DNA from: an uncultured Gammaproteobacteria bacterium
Lineage (GTDB): Bacteria; Pseudomonadota; Gammaproteobacteria; SZUA-140
Length of the DNA: 63,111 nt
NCBI GenBank assembly: GCA_945788675.1
Contig: CALZMY010000204.1
Coordinates: 1 to 63,111, forward strand
Reading direction: 5' to 3'
Part shown: positions 1-7,916 of the stretch, piece by piece
How the letters are laid out: each line of letters begins with the position of its first letter
How positions within the stretch are numbered: position 1 is the first letter of the stretch
The notes under the pieces: model-generated
The model's database searches: none
What the model saw: only the letters and a program-made list of their open reading frames with translations
Told to the model about the DNA's origin: nothing
Made by a program: the position numbers and the translations under genes

Positions 1-283
1 ACGGATATTTTTCAAGTTGGTTACTGGCAAAGCCTGGCATCGGCATGGTGCCAGGTGGGAATTTGACTCGACCTTCATAGTGGTTTGTATCAATGGTGTA
101 GCTAAAACGGATATCGGGGAGCAGATCGTTTTCTTCAGATGCGAGGCGGGTTGCAACAATCTCACCAGTGACAGATGGCCACTGACCGGTTGCCTTGCCT
201 CTGTGGAAGGCGCGCCAGCCAAAAGCAGTAATGATCAATCCGACGACGATAAATGCACCGATGATGATGGCGTAGTAGTTCAA
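1..283 (-). CDS. DUF3592-type membrane protein, 3' end outside window
   Basis: The reading frame runs off the left edge, so only about 94 N-terminal residues are visible. It starts with TTG at 283; GGAAG lies 8 bases upstream, and the only nearby ATG (at 300, minus strand) opens a frame that stops after six codons. The protein begins with one strong transmembrane helix (residues 5-21, rich in I, V, L, A, F and G), followed by a soluble part beginning RAFHRGKATGQWPSVTGEI. That layout, a membrane anchor followed by a WP-SVTGEI-type strand, is typical of DUF3592 proteins, whose function is not known. Family assignment is by pattern recognition only. Confidence 0.6.
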   Translation of the reverse strand, partial: MNYYAIIIGAFIVVGLIITAFGWRAFHRGKATGQWPSVTGEIVATRLASEENDLLPDIRFSYTIDTNHYEGRVKFPPGTMPMPGFASNQLEKYP

Positions 284-382
284 TGTGGTTTCTTCCGCAT
301 TAATTAATGTGGACAGTATACCTCATTGGTAAAAGACTATGGTGTCGGTGTCGGCGTGTTTATGTCAGGGGGTTGGTAATAC

Positions 383-793
383 TCAATACAGCCGGGTGAT
401 GTTAGAGGGTGTGTTTTGTTGTGAGGTCTCCGCTGCATGTGCTGAGAGTTTTCTTTCCAGCGCCATTTTGGTGAAGGTCAACGCCCCTGCGGCTACCTGT
501 GTCGATTGAAAATGGTAATTGGAAATCAGACATTCCACGGGCAGGTGCAGTGCTGAACGAGTTGTAATGGCGAATTTTGTCCATGCAATGATGGGGAGGT
601 CATTAAGGCTTCTGTCGACGCATGCCCAGGAATCGTGATCAATGATAATATCAATGTATTGAAAGCGTGGGAGTGAGAGTCGTATCGGCAGTGACAGGCG
701 TTGCGTGGCAATACGTATGGTGTTGAACACCTCAGCCTCAATGGTGGTTTGAGCGCTTGAGTAGACCGGAATATCTTTTAATCGTTTTATCAT
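383..793 (-). CDS. conserved hypothetical protein, 136 aa
   Basis: I do not recognise a named family. The protein looks genuinely coding: a mixed soluble composition, a central block around residues 40-75 with an alternating strand pattern (LPRFQYIDIIIDHDSW, then DLPIIAWTKF), and a polar C-terminal tail. Two other minus-strand frames overlap it here but have low-complexity, unprotein-like composition. It starts with ATG at 793, with GGAG and AGG sequences 3-11 bases upstream. No signal peptide or membrane segment is visible. It lies alone between the DUF3592 gene and creA, divergent from creA. Confidence 0.55.
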   Translation of the reverse strand: MIKRLKDIPVYSSAQTTIEAEVFNTIRIATQRLSLPIRLSLPRFQYIDIIIDHDSWACVDRSLNDLPIIAWTKFAITTRSALHLPVECLISNYHFQSTQVAAGALTFTKMALERKLSAHAAETSQQNTPSNITRLY

Positions 794-924
794 TGCCTAA
801 GGTCTCCATCTGCTATTTGTGACCTCTCTATTTATTTGAGCGGCAGATTGACTGTTTCCCTTTAGCTTTGTGGGATAGAATCTCACTATTGAACGCAGAT
901 GTTTTTTTACCGAAGGTGGGAAAA

Positions 925-1422
925 ATGAACTATTTTCATATCGATGGCCGACTTTTTATGACGGCGCTGGTGCTGGTTTTAACAGTGATGTTGTCGCAAG
1001 CGCTATATGCTGAAGAGATTGGTAGCGTCAGTACTAAATTTAAACTGATGGGGGCCAATGACACGATTGTGGTAGAGGCGTTTGATGACCCATTGATTCC
1101 CGGCGCAACCTGTCACCTGAGTCGCGCCAAAACAGGGGGGGTGAGCGGTTCTCTGGGGCTTGCCGAGGATACTTCTGACGCCTCGATCGCCTGTCGGCAA
1201 ACGGGAAAAATCACCCTGCCTGGTCGAATAAAATCTGGCGAATTCAATGGCCAGGAGGTGTTTAAGAAGAGTACATCGCTGCTGTTTAAGTCGCTGCAGG
1301 TGGTGCGATTTTATGATGCTAAACGTAATACCCTGATCTATCTGAGTTATAGCGACAAGCTGGTCGATGGCTCGCCAAAAAATAGCATTTCGACGGTTCC
1401 TGTGATGAACTGGCAGCAATGA
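925..1422 (+). CDS. creA: CreA family periplasmic protein
   Basis: This is a member of the CreA family, small exported proteins of unknown biochemical role (the name comes from the E. coli cre locus). The chosen start is the ATG at 925, preceded by AAGGTGGG at good spacing; a longer frame from 868 adds 19 residues with no ribosome site. Residues 1-29 form a signal peptide (hydrophobic core followed by QALYA). The mature part has the family features IGSVSTKF, a paired cysteine region (PGATCHLSRAKTGG and ASIACRQTG) and VRFYDAKRNTLIYLSYSDK near the end. The stop overlaps the next gene by four bases (ATGA), so the two are probably translated together. Confidence 0.9.
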   Translation: MNYFHIDGRLFMTALVLVLTVMLSQALYAEEIGSVSTKFKLMGANDTIVVEAFDDPLIPGATCHLSRAKTGGVSGSLGLAEDTSDASIACRQTGKITLPGRIKSGEFNGQEVFKKSTSLLFKSLQVVRFYDAKRNTLIYLSYSDKLVDGSPKNSISTVPVMNWQQ

Positions 1423-1838
1423 AGTTATTACTATCACGCTGTTGTCTGATCGTTTTATTATTGGGTACTACTGCAAATATTATGGCAGATGACAAACTAG
1501 AGCCCTGTCCTGATAGCCCCAATTGTGTCTCATCGCTGGCCACTGATGATCACCGGATTGCGCCGATGAGCTATGGTGGTGATCGTGCCACGGCACGCTT
1601 GCGTTTGTTGATGGCGTTGTCGCAGCTCGACAATGCCGAGATCGTTGAAGACACCCGCTCCTTCTTGCGCGTGAAGGTGACGAGCTCAATATTGCGTTTT
1701 ATCGATGATGTGACTTTCTTTTTTGATGATGAAAAAGCGTTGATACAGATGCGATCGGCATCGCGCAGTGGCTATTATGATTTTGGTGCCAATCGTCGTC
1801 GTCTCGAAGGTATTCGTGAACTGTATGAGCAGCAATAA
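1419..1838 (+). CDS. DUF1499 family protein
   Basis: Its start codon overlaps the stop of creA in an ATGA, implying a two-gene operon. The first 23 residues are a signal sequence (LIVLLLGTTANIMA). The mature protein opens with the DUF1499 hallmark CPDSPNCVSS, followed further on by FLRVKVTSSILRFIDDVTFFFD and a closing RSASRSGYYDFGANRRRLEGIR. These blocks are diagnostic of DUF1499, a family of short exported or membrane-associated proteins with no established activity. Length (139 aa) fits. The pairing with an exported CreA protein suggests an envelope role, which is inference. Confidence 0.88.
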   Translation: MKLLLSRCCLIVLLLGTTANIMADDKLEPCPDSPNCVSSLATDDHRIAPMSYGGDRATARLRLLMALSQLDNAEIVEDTRSFLRVKVTSSILRFIDDVTFFFDDEKALIQMRSASRSGYYDFGANRRRLEGIRELYEQQ

Positions 1839-1864
1839 CGGCTAGTGGCCTGATTATCGGGAGG

Positions 1865-2128
1865 CTAACGGGGGCTCGACCTGAGTGGAGTGAAGAGTGA
1901 TTCAAGCCCATTAAGCTTGATTTCATGGACGATGCTGAGTAGTTCACCGAGTTCGCCCGGTGGAAAGCCCTTGCTGGCAAACCACACTACGTAGGGTTCT
2001 GGCAGGTCGATCAGCAATCTACCGCTGTACTTACCAAATGGCATGCGGGTGTGAATCAGCTTCTTCATGACGCCAGGGTCTGGCAGCAGGGAGGGTATCT
2101 CGGTAGGTGTTTTCATGTTTAATAGCAT
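1865..2128 (-). CDS. DUF3820 family protein
   Basis: An 87-residue protein whose core, MPFGKYSGRLLIDLPEPYV followed by VWFASKGFPPGELGELL and EIKLNGLE, is the DUF3820 signature. Some members have been labelled putative quorum-sensing-regulated virulence factors, but no activity is established. The start is not certain: ATG at 2128 gives 87 aa and ATG at 2116 gives 83 aa, neither with a strong ribosome site. It converges on the DUF1499 gene with a 26-base gap and is divergent from the UPF0149 gene. Confidence 0.87.
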   Translation of the reverse strand: MLLNMKTPTEIPSLLPDPGVMKKLIHTRMPFGKYSGRLLIDLPEPYVVWFASKGFPPGELGELLSIVHEIKLNGLESLFTPLRSSPR

Positions 2129-2267
2129 AGTTTACTTTGATGTTGACGGTAGATCGACTAAAATCCCCTTTACGCAGGAGATTTGAAACAGTCAATTTCC
2201 TCTACAGCCCTTCCCGGCAATGCAACGGTTGACGGGCATAATCAATCCACTCACAGGACTTATATTA

Positions 2268-2828
2268 ATGTCATCCCAAATCGAAGCGCAACTGACGGAT
2301 GAAGAGTTCTCCGAATTAGATGGTTTTCTGCTGGCCTCGGAGGAGGGCGAAGATCGTCTTACCGTCGATGAGGCACATGGCTACCTGACGGCGCTGACCG
2401 TTGGGCCGGAGATGACCGAATGCGATGAGTGGCTTGAAGCGGTATGGGGCACACCACTATTTCCTGATGCTGCGAGTGAAGCGCGCATGCGTAGTTACCT
2501 GTTACGTATGCAGCAGGAGATTGCCACTGCCCTGACCAGTGAATCGACCTTCGAGCCGATGATGCTTGAAGAGGTGGACGGTGATGAGGTGGTTGAGTCT
2601 TACGAAGGGTGGTGTTTTGGTTTTATGCTGGGTGTTGCCAGTCAGAGCAATCACTGGGAACAGTTGCCGAAGGCTGAGCAGACGTTGTTGGCCCCCATCG
2701 CGAAACTTGCTCTGCTGCATGATGATGAAGAGAGCGACATGGATGATGAGGAGTATGAGGCCTGGATTGAGATGTTGCCGGGTTCAGTCGTTGGACTCTA
2801 TAACTACTGGCGCAATCGACAGCACTGA
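2268..2828 (+). CDS. UPF0149 (YgfB/YecA-like) protein
   Basis: Member of the UPF0149 family. Its E. coli paralogue ygfB lies near pepP-ubiH and yecA carries an extra SEC-C motif; the C-terminal SEC-C metal site is absent here, so this is the short YgfB/YecA-N type. The preferred start is ATG at 2268 (MSSQIEAQL), with CAGGAC upstream; the frame is open from 2220 but the extra 16 residues do not look conserved. Family blocks are LDGFLLASEEG, VDEAHGYLTAL, the EGWCFGFMLGV segment near residue 130 and a very acidic loop (DDEESDMDDEEYE) before the C-terminus. Confidence 0.85.
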   Translation: MSSQIEAQLTDEEFSELDGFLLASEEGEDRLTVDEAHGYLTALTVGPEMTECDEWLEAVWGTPLFPDAASEARMRSYLLRMQQEIATALTSESTFEPMMLEEVDGDEVVESYEGWCFGFMLGVASQSNHWEQLPKAEQTLLAPIAKLALLHDDEESDMDDEEYEAWIEMLPGSVVGLYNYWRNRQH

Positions 2829-2849
2829 TCCCTGTTTGGTGTTATTGTT

Positions 2850-3713
2850 TTGGCTCGGTTAGCAGTTTCGTCTCAGTGGGATCCCGCATTTGCATTGCGT
2901 TCACCGATGTTTTCAACCCTGGCGGCATTCGAGACGTGGTGCCACGCATTTGAAGATAAATGGCCGATGCTTGACGACTACCAGCGTCTGCTGGAGCAGC
3001 AGACCTCACCTGTAATGACGAGAAATGGATCTCCGTTGCGTATTGTCCCCCAGGCAGACAAACCTGGCAGTTTTGAACAGCACTATGCGCCGCGCATCTA
3101 CATGCGTGGCGAAATCCAGACGCGTAGCGAGAACTGGCACGATTTTTTTCAGTTGCTGACGTGGATCATGTTTCCTCGTACCAAGGCGCTGATCAATGAG
3201 ATTCATATCCCGTTGGCGCAGGCGCGTATTAAGTCTGGTGCCGAATTGGGTAGACGTACGCCACTTGAAAATATGTTGTCCCTGTTTGATGAGGGTGGGG
3301 CAGTGGTGGTTTCATCAGATGAAAAATTGTTGCAGATGATCCGTGAATTTCAGTGGAAGCCACTTTTCTGGCAACAGCGGACAGCGTTGCAGCAACAGCT
3401 CAGGTGCATCGTCTTTGGTCATGCCATGTATGAAAAGGGACTGGAGCCCTATGTCGGTATGACTGCCAATGCTATTCTACTTCACTGTGAAGAGCGATTT
3501 TTTCAGTTAAGCAATCATGAACAGCTGGCGTGGGTTGATGCTACCCTGGTTGAGGTGCTTGCAAGCCGTGAGCAATTGAGTGTGCCGAGAGATCTTGCCC
3601 CTTTTCCGATTCTGGGAATGCCGGGTTGGGATGAGGATAACAGTGAAGAAGGGTATTACGACGACCATCACTATTTTCGTGCTGGACGACGTGGCCCAAA
3701 AGCAAAGAAGTAA
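2850..3713 (+). CDS. DUF3025 domain protein
   Basis: A 287-residue cytosolic protein. The N-terminal WDPAFALRSPMF, the central FFQLLTWIMFPRTKALIN, the ENMLSLFDEGG block and the late PILGMPGWDEDN are characteristic of DUF3025, a family found mainly in beta- and gammaproteobacteria with no known function. The start must precede WDPAF, and the only candidate after the upstream stop at 2826 is TTG at 2850, which lacks a clear ribosome site; coupling to the UPF0149 gene 21 bases upstream could compensate. The C-terminus is basic (RAGRRGPKAKK). Confidence 0.85.
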   Translation: MARLAVSSQWDPAFALRSPMFSTLAAFETWCHAFEDKWPMLDDYQRLLEQQTSPVMTRNGSPLRIVPQADKPGSFEQHYAPRIYMRGEIQTRSENWHDFFQLLTWIMFPRTKALINEIHIPLAQARIKSGAELGRRTPLENMLSLFDEGGAVVVSSDEKLLQMIREFQWKPLFWQQRTALQQQLRCIVFGHAMYEKGLEPYVGMTANAILLHCEERFFQLSNHEQLAWVDATLVEVLASREQLSVPRDLAPFPILGMPGWDEDNSEEGYYDDHHYFRAGRRGPKAKK

Positions 3714-3738
3714 TCATTTTATTGAGAAGATATAAAGT

Positions 3739-4053
3739 ATGCAGATGCAAAATCAGATCGAACAAAAACTCAATGATGCACTGGCCCCACAGCATCTTGA
3801 GGTGATCAATGAGAGTGGCAATCACAATGTGCCGCCAGGTTCTGAATCCCACTTCAAGGTGGTGATGGTGTCAGATGTATTTGTCGATGAGAGCCTGGTC
3901 AAGCGTCATCAGAAAGTTTATCAAGTGCTGGCAGATGAGCTTAAGTCCGGCGTGCATGCGCTAGCATTACACCTCTATACCCTTGAAGAATGGCATGAGA
4001 AACATGGGCAGGCACCTCTGTCACCACCGTGTATGGGTGGCGACAAAGGGTAG
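3739..4053 (+). CDS. bolA: BolA family protein
   Basis: BolA-like proteins partner with monothiol glutaredoxins to bind [2Fe-2S] clusters; classical BolA also affects cell shape and stationary-phase transcription. The fold is visible: N-terminal helix IEQKLNDALAPQHLEV, the strand block SHFKVVMVSDVF, and the helix-strand end HQKVYQVLADELKSGVHALALHLYT. The conserved histidine of the family is in ESHFK, and the C-terminal His lies in HALALHLYT. The length (104 aa) and sequence suit the BolA subgroup better than IbaG. The last 14 residues (QAPLSPPCMGGDKG) are encoded by an inverted repeat and are probably not ancestral. It starts at ATG 3739, 25 bases after the DUF3025 gene. Confidence 0.88.
   Translation: MQMQNQIEQKLNDALAPQHLEVINESGNHNVPPGSESHFKVVMVSDVFVDESLVKRHQKVYQVLADELKSGVHALALHLYTLEEWHEKHGQAPLSPPCMGGDKG
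4015..4049. repeat. inverted repeat inside the 3' end of bolA
   Basis: Arms CCTCTGTCACCACC (4015-4028) and GGTGGCGACAAAGG (4036-4049) pair with two mismatches around a short loop. It overprints the last codons of the BolA-like gene and could also act as a 3' end hairpin for the transcript. Confidence 0.6.
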
Positions 4054-4069
4054 TCGAAGTCAACCGCTG

Positions 4070-4552
4070 CTAGTAACGTCCGTTGGACTTATTGATGTAA
4101 TTGGTGAGCTGTTCTGTCTCGCGGTTCATGCGTCGTAGATTATTGTGAGTGATGCGGAACAATGCGCGCATGACTTTGTAGACAATATCGGGTCGGCTCT
4201 GGAGCAGGGCTTCGAATGGTGCAGGTTCCAGTGTGTAGATAGTGGCGTTGCCGACGGCTCGCAGTGTCGCGCGGCGCGGTGTACGGTCGACAAAGGCGCG
4301 GGTTCCGGCCACTTCACCTGGTGACATTGTATAAACGGGAATCTCTTTGCTTGCCTCAGAGCTGATGACATTGAGTTTGCCGTCGGCCAGCAGAAAGAGG
4401 GTATGTTCGTGGCCCCTTTCATCGATCAGGGATTCACCATCACTAAGTTCGCGTATTTCCATGATATTGGCAATCACTGCACACTCTTTGAGGCTCAATT
4501 CATTGCCAAGTGATGATGTTCCTATCTTTTCAACGTCTGGTTTTTCGCTCAT
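4070..4552 (-). CDS. stand-alone cyclic nucleotide-binding domain protein
   Basis: A 160-residue Crp-like effector domain without a DNA-binding helix-turn-helix. Residues 25-125 have the double-stranded beta-helix pattern: IRELSDGESLIDERG, FLLADGKLNVI, then the phosphate-binding cassette region PGEVAGTRAFVDRTPRRATLRA, where an Arg normally contacts the cyclic phosphate. The remaining helix (PDIVYKVMRALFRITHNNLRRMN) resembles the Crp dimer helix, after which the protein ends. It is therefore a ligand sensor that must act through partners, or a Crp derivative that has lost DNA binding. The start ATG at 4552 has GGGAG nine bases upstream. It converges on bolA, and its 5' side faces the spacer before the CheW-globin gene. 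Confidence 0.85.
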   Translation of the reverse strand: MSEKPDVEKIGTSSLGNELSLKECAVIANIMEIRELSDGESLIDERGHEHTLFLLADGKLNVISSEASKEIPVYTMSPGEVAGTRAFVDRTPRRATLRAVGNATIYTLEPAPFEALLQSRPDIVYKVMRALFRITHNNLRRMNRETEQLTNYINKSNGRY

Positions 4553-5032
4553 TTCTTGACTCCCAGGGTGATGATATAGCGTGTTAGCGTTGTGTACTCT
4601 TGCCTCACAGGAGCGTGTGAGATCATAGAGACGGTCAAACAGTTAACGGGAAGAGATGTTTTTTCTTTATTGCTGATAATATTTATTTTTTGTCTCGCAA
4701 TTTAATCTATTGAAATTAGATAGATATCTATTGTATGTGAATATGTGTTCAGTTGTCTGTTTTTTCAAGCTTGTGTGGATGTGCTGGGTGGGATCGACAT
4801 TATTCACCAACAAACATTATTGCCTGTTATTTGTCCCGCGTTCCAGCTGAAGGCAGCATGCTGGCGGAGGTAAAGTTTTCTGCTGTTTTATCCGATGATA
4901 GTGGTGAGCGGTGCCTCGCTTAGGGATTCCTTTGGCACCTGCTTTTCATGCATATGCTTTGCTCTCCTTGTGATGTGGTATTCGAGGAAAAGACCTTATT
5001 AAATAAATGCTTACTCAAGTTCGGTGGTGCCG
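4553..5032. other. 480-bp divergent intergenic region without recognisable gene
   Basis: This spacer separates two divergent genes (cyclic-nucleotide sensor on minus, CheW-globin on plus), so it must hold both promoters. It is AT-rich around 4,660-4,740, with a run of overlapping TAGATA/TATCTA motifs near 4,718-4,733. GGTGCC at 4910-4915 and GGCACC at 4934-4939 could form a leader hairpin. All six frames carry frequent stops and I saw no homology to a gene or a known RNA. Confidence 0.5.
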
Positions 5033-6064
5033 ATGATAGAAAAGGAACTCAATGAGGTTATTGAACAGGCTGGCTATGATATCAGTCTGAATGCGGATGC
5101 AGGGAATCAATATTTTACTTTTCTGATGGCGGATCACGAATATGGTGTTGATATCCTGCGTATTCAGGAGATCAGGGGCTGGAGTGGGGTGCGCCAGATT
5201 CCACAGCTGCCATCCTATATTAAAGGGGTGATCGATCTGCGCGGTAATGTAGTGCCGATCATTGATCTGCGCGAACGCTTTGGTATGACGTCTGCTCCAT
5301 ATAATGGTTTGACTGTTATTGTCGTGATGAAAGTGATGGGCGCCAGAGGTGAGCAGGTGATGGGGGTGGTAGTGGATGCTGTGTCGGATGTCCATGATAT
5401 CGCCCCGGAAGATCTCAAAGTTGCACCGGAGATGAATGGTAATATCGATGTTGGTTTTATACAACACATCGCCACAGTGGATGACAAGATGGTGGTTCTG
5501 CTTGATATTGACGAGTTACTTGGCAATCTGCCGCGTGATGTGCCGAAGCAACAGACGGTGAAGAGTGAGGCTCAGCGGGCAACAGAATTAGACGATAACG
5601 ATGTCACGGTTGCCAGTCTTGCAGCGGATGTGCTGGAGTCATCATTTAATGCGCTGACTTCTGATGATGTGGAACTGCTAGAGTCAAGCTTTGCAGCATT
5701 GGAACCGCAGGCTGACGAGTTAGTGGCGAGCTTTTATTCAAGACTCTTTGAGCGATACCCCGAAGTCAAACCGATGTTTGCCAACAGCGATCTTGTTGAG
5801 CAGCAGAAAAAATTGCTTGCCGCATTGCAGTTGGTGATCAGTAATCTGAGGAATCCAGAGGTATTACAAGAGACATTGAAAAGCCTGGGCAAGAAGCATC
5901 AGGCATATGGTGCCGAGGCGGCACATTTTGATGCCGTGGCGAGTGTGATGCTTGATGTGCTAGCGGAATTTGCCGGTGATCTTTGGAGTGCACCGATGGC
6001 AACGGCGTGGGGTGATGCGCTGGGGGCCGTCAAGGCTGTGATGCTTGAAGGATATCAAGATTGA
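5033..6064 (+). CDS. CheW-globin fusion protein
   Basis: A 343-residue two-domain protein. Residues about 25-165 are a CheW domain: NQYFTFLMADHEYGVDIL, IPQLPSYIKGVIDLRG and VVPIIDLRERFGM are the standard blocks of the adaptor that links chemoreceptors to the CheA kinase. After an acidic linker (170-205), residues 210-343 form a globin most like the flavohemoglobin/Vitreoscilla class. Tyr235 in SFYSRLF matches B10, Gln257 in VEQQKK matches E7 and His289 in GKKHQA matches the haem-binding F8 His; Phe299 replaces the usual G5 Tyr. The reductase domain of flavohemoglobins is missing. The ATG at 5033 (GGTGG six bases upstream) is preferred over GTG at 5024. Inferred role: haem-based O2 or NO input to a chemotaxis array. 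No other che gene is nearby. Confidence 0.88.
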   Translation: MIEKELNEVIEQAGYDISLNADAGNQYFTFLMADHEYGVDILRIQEIRGWSGVRQIPQLPSYIKGVIDLRGNVVPIIDLRERFGMTSAPYNGLTVIVVMKVMGARGEQVMGVVVDAVSDVHDIAPEDLKVAPEMNGNIDVGFIQHIATVDDKMVVLLDIDELLGNLPRDVPKQQTVKSEAQRATELDDNDVTVASLAADVLESSFNALTSDDVELLESSFAALEPQADELVASFYSRLFERYPEVKPMFANSDLVEQQKKLLAALQLVISNLRNPEVLQETLKSLGKKHQAYGAEAAHFDAVASVMLDVLAEFAGDLWSAPMATAWGDALGAVKAVMLEGYQD

Positions 6065-6084
6065 ATTTTTTCAGGTGATCAATC

Positions 6085-6120
6085 AATGAGAAAGGCCGAC
6101 ATTAGTCGGCCTTTCTCATT
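6085..6120. terminator. bidirectional intrinsic terminator
   Basis: A perfect 16-bp stem (AATGAGAAAGGCCGAC, loop ATTA, then its complement) lies between the convergent CheW-globin and DUF3581 genes. Short A- and T-rich flanks suit termination in both directions. Confidence 0.85.
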
Positions 6121-6148
6121 TCAGATTAGATTGTCTGTTATTTGTATC

Positions 6149-6856
6149 TTAGCCGACGGCCCCGGATTTACGCGCATCGTAGCCTTCGATCAATTGCTGA
6201 ACCTTGATTTCATCATATTCACGTAGACCACTTAACACCATATTTTTTTCACCTTTGCCGATGATGTTGCCATTCGATAGCAAATTAAAGGTCAGGCAGA
6301 CGCTGCCACGTTTGCCATCGACTTCGAGTGTTGAGTTATTCAGTTCGAGCTGAGGTTGTTCGATGTTAAGGTCATCGATGTCGATTACCATGCTTTCATA
6401 GATCACCAGGGGGCGATCTGGATTGATCATCACCCGGTGTTTTGCCATCAGGGGAACAAGGATGTGGGGGAATGTCTGTCCGGAGAACTCTACATAACGA
6501 CAGGTGAGGTGGTGGACCAGGTCAGAGTCTTTGGAAGTCGCGCCGCTACGAGTAATGCTGAGATACTCTTTGTCATTATCATCGACAATGGTGATCTTGC
6601 CATCAGTCTCGTCGTTAAAATGAAGCGCCACGCCGTCAGGGACCATGCCTGAAAAGGTAAAACGCATCTTCTGGCTGATGCCGTATTTATTGAGCAGCAG
6701 CGCAAATAACAGATCACCGGGGACACAAAAGCGTTTTGCCGCTTCATCGTGAATGGGATTGAAATCGCCGGCAATCCCTTTGGCAAAATCGCTGGCCTGT
6801 TTACGCGAGAAGTGGATCTTACTGGACGCTTCGCTATAAAAATTTTCTAACAGCAT
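6149..6856 (-). CDS. DUF3581 family protein
   Basis: A 235-residue cytosolic protein with the DUF3581 blocks SRKQASDFAKGIAGDFNPIHD, AKRFCVPGDLLFALLL and the late GLREYDEIKVQQLIEGYDARK. The FNPIHD segment resembles the MaoC/hot-dog hydratase motif, so a hot-dog fold acting on acyl thioesters is a reasonable guess but undemonstrated. The frame is open to 6916; I chose ATG at 6856 because the family begins shortly before the SRKQASDF block and the 20 extra residues look unconserved. It ends against the bidirectional terminator shared with the CheW-globin gene. Confidence 0.85.
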   Translation of the reverse strand: MLLENFYSEASSKIHFSRKQASDFAKGIAGDFNPIHDEAAKRFCVPGDLLFALLLNKYGISQKMRFTFSGMVPDGVALHFNDETDGKITIVDDNDKEYLSITRSGATSKDSDLVHHLTCRYVEFSGQTFPHILVPLMAKHRVMINPDRPLVIYESMVIDIDDLNIEQPQLELNNSTLEVDGKRGSVCLTFNLLSNGNIIGKGEKNMVLSGLREYDEIKVQQLIEGYDARKSGAVG

Positions 6857-6972
6857 GGATTCTGATTCACTTGGCTGAGTGGAGGGGGCTTGTGTGCATT
6901 GTTTCAATAATATCACGATTTTATCAGTATCGAGTATTGGTTGTGTGTTGCTGTAATTAAATTAATAATGCT

Positions 6973-7887
6973 GTGCTGCCAGATTCATTTCAGAGCCATT
7001 CTGAATTCAGAGTGAGCGATGCTGTTGGGCGGCGCTTTATTTTACCGAAATACGACTGGACTATGTTCTTTCCTGCGATTTTATTTATGCTGTTTTTTTC
7101 GGCAGCGATGTTGTCGTTGTGGTGTGTGCCACAGCGTGGTCGCATGATTTGGTTGCCCTGGTGGTTGTTTGCAGGTGCGCTCACTGTTTGTTTCTATCAG
7201 GGCTGGATGCAGCCGATGGCGCTGTTGTGGCCAGGGTTGCTGGTTGCCGCACTCTGGCAGTTACAGCGGTCAGGACAAGACTGGTGGCATTATCTCTTGT
7301 TGACGGGGGTGGTGGTGTTGAGTCTGGCGCTGGCTACACACCTGTTGCCTGGCTTTTCTCCCATCCCGGTGTTTGCAGAGCAGCACTATCGAAATCTCGA
7401 TAAAGCCTGTGTCGCCTTTGTGCTACTAGCATTACTGGGGTCGCGGATGACGCAGTGGGCCGAACTGCGTAACGCATTTTCTATTACGTGGCCGTTCTTT
7501 GTGATATCTCCCGCGGTGATTTTTTCACTGGCGTGGCTGCTTGGGGGGATCAATGAGTCTGGTTTCGGCATCCCCCAGCATTTTTGGCTGTGGGCCTGGG
7601 GAAATCTGCTGGTGACCTGTGTGGCCGAAGAGCTCTTTTTTCGAGGGTTGCTGCAACGCTATCTGGTCACAAAATGGCACGACAGGCGCTGGGGGTGGCA
7701 GGCGGCGCTGTGTCTGGTATCACTGCTGTTTGGCCTGGTACATATTGGAGGCGGGATGCAGTTTGCGCTGCTGGCAGCCATCGCCGGGCTTTTTTATGGC
7801 GGGGCCTATCACCTTAGCGGACGCATTGAGATACCGATCCTGCTACATTTTTTTATCAATCTGCTGTATGTGGTGCTTCGCGGATAG
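6973..7887 (+). CDS. CPBP family intramembrane metalloprotease
   Basis: A polytopic membrane protein of about 300 aa with roughly eight hydrophobic helices from residue 32 onward. Its C-terminal half carries the three CPBP (CAAX-protease/bacteriocin-processing, Abi) motifs: EE at residues 219-220 in AEELFFRG, FGLVH with a metal-binding His, and HFFINLL at the end. These form the intramembrane metal site of Rce1-like glutamyl proteases. The substrate is unknown; bacterial members include bacteriocin self-immunity and myxobacterial MrtC-type proteins. The start is unclear: GTG 6973 (used), GTG 7012 and ATG 7066 are all in frame and none has a strong ribosome site. Confidence 0.83.
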   Translation: MLPDSFQSHSEFRVSDAVGRRFILPKYDWTMFFPAILFMLFFSAAMLSLWCVPQRGRMIWLPWWLFAGALTVCFYQGWMQPMALLWPGLLVAALWQLQRSGQDWWHYLLLTGVVVLSLALATHLLPGFSPIPVFAEQHYRNLDKACVAFVLLALLGSRMTQWAELRNAFSITWPFFVISPAVIFSLAWLLGGINESGFGIPQHFWLWAWGNLLVTCVAEELFFRGLLQRYLVTKWHDRRWGWQAALCLVSLLFGLVHIGGGMQFALLAAIAGLFYGGAYHLSGRIEIPILLHFFINLLYVVLRG

Positions 7888-7916
7888 CTCGTTTGTAATG
7901 CGTGCGTTTATCCTTT

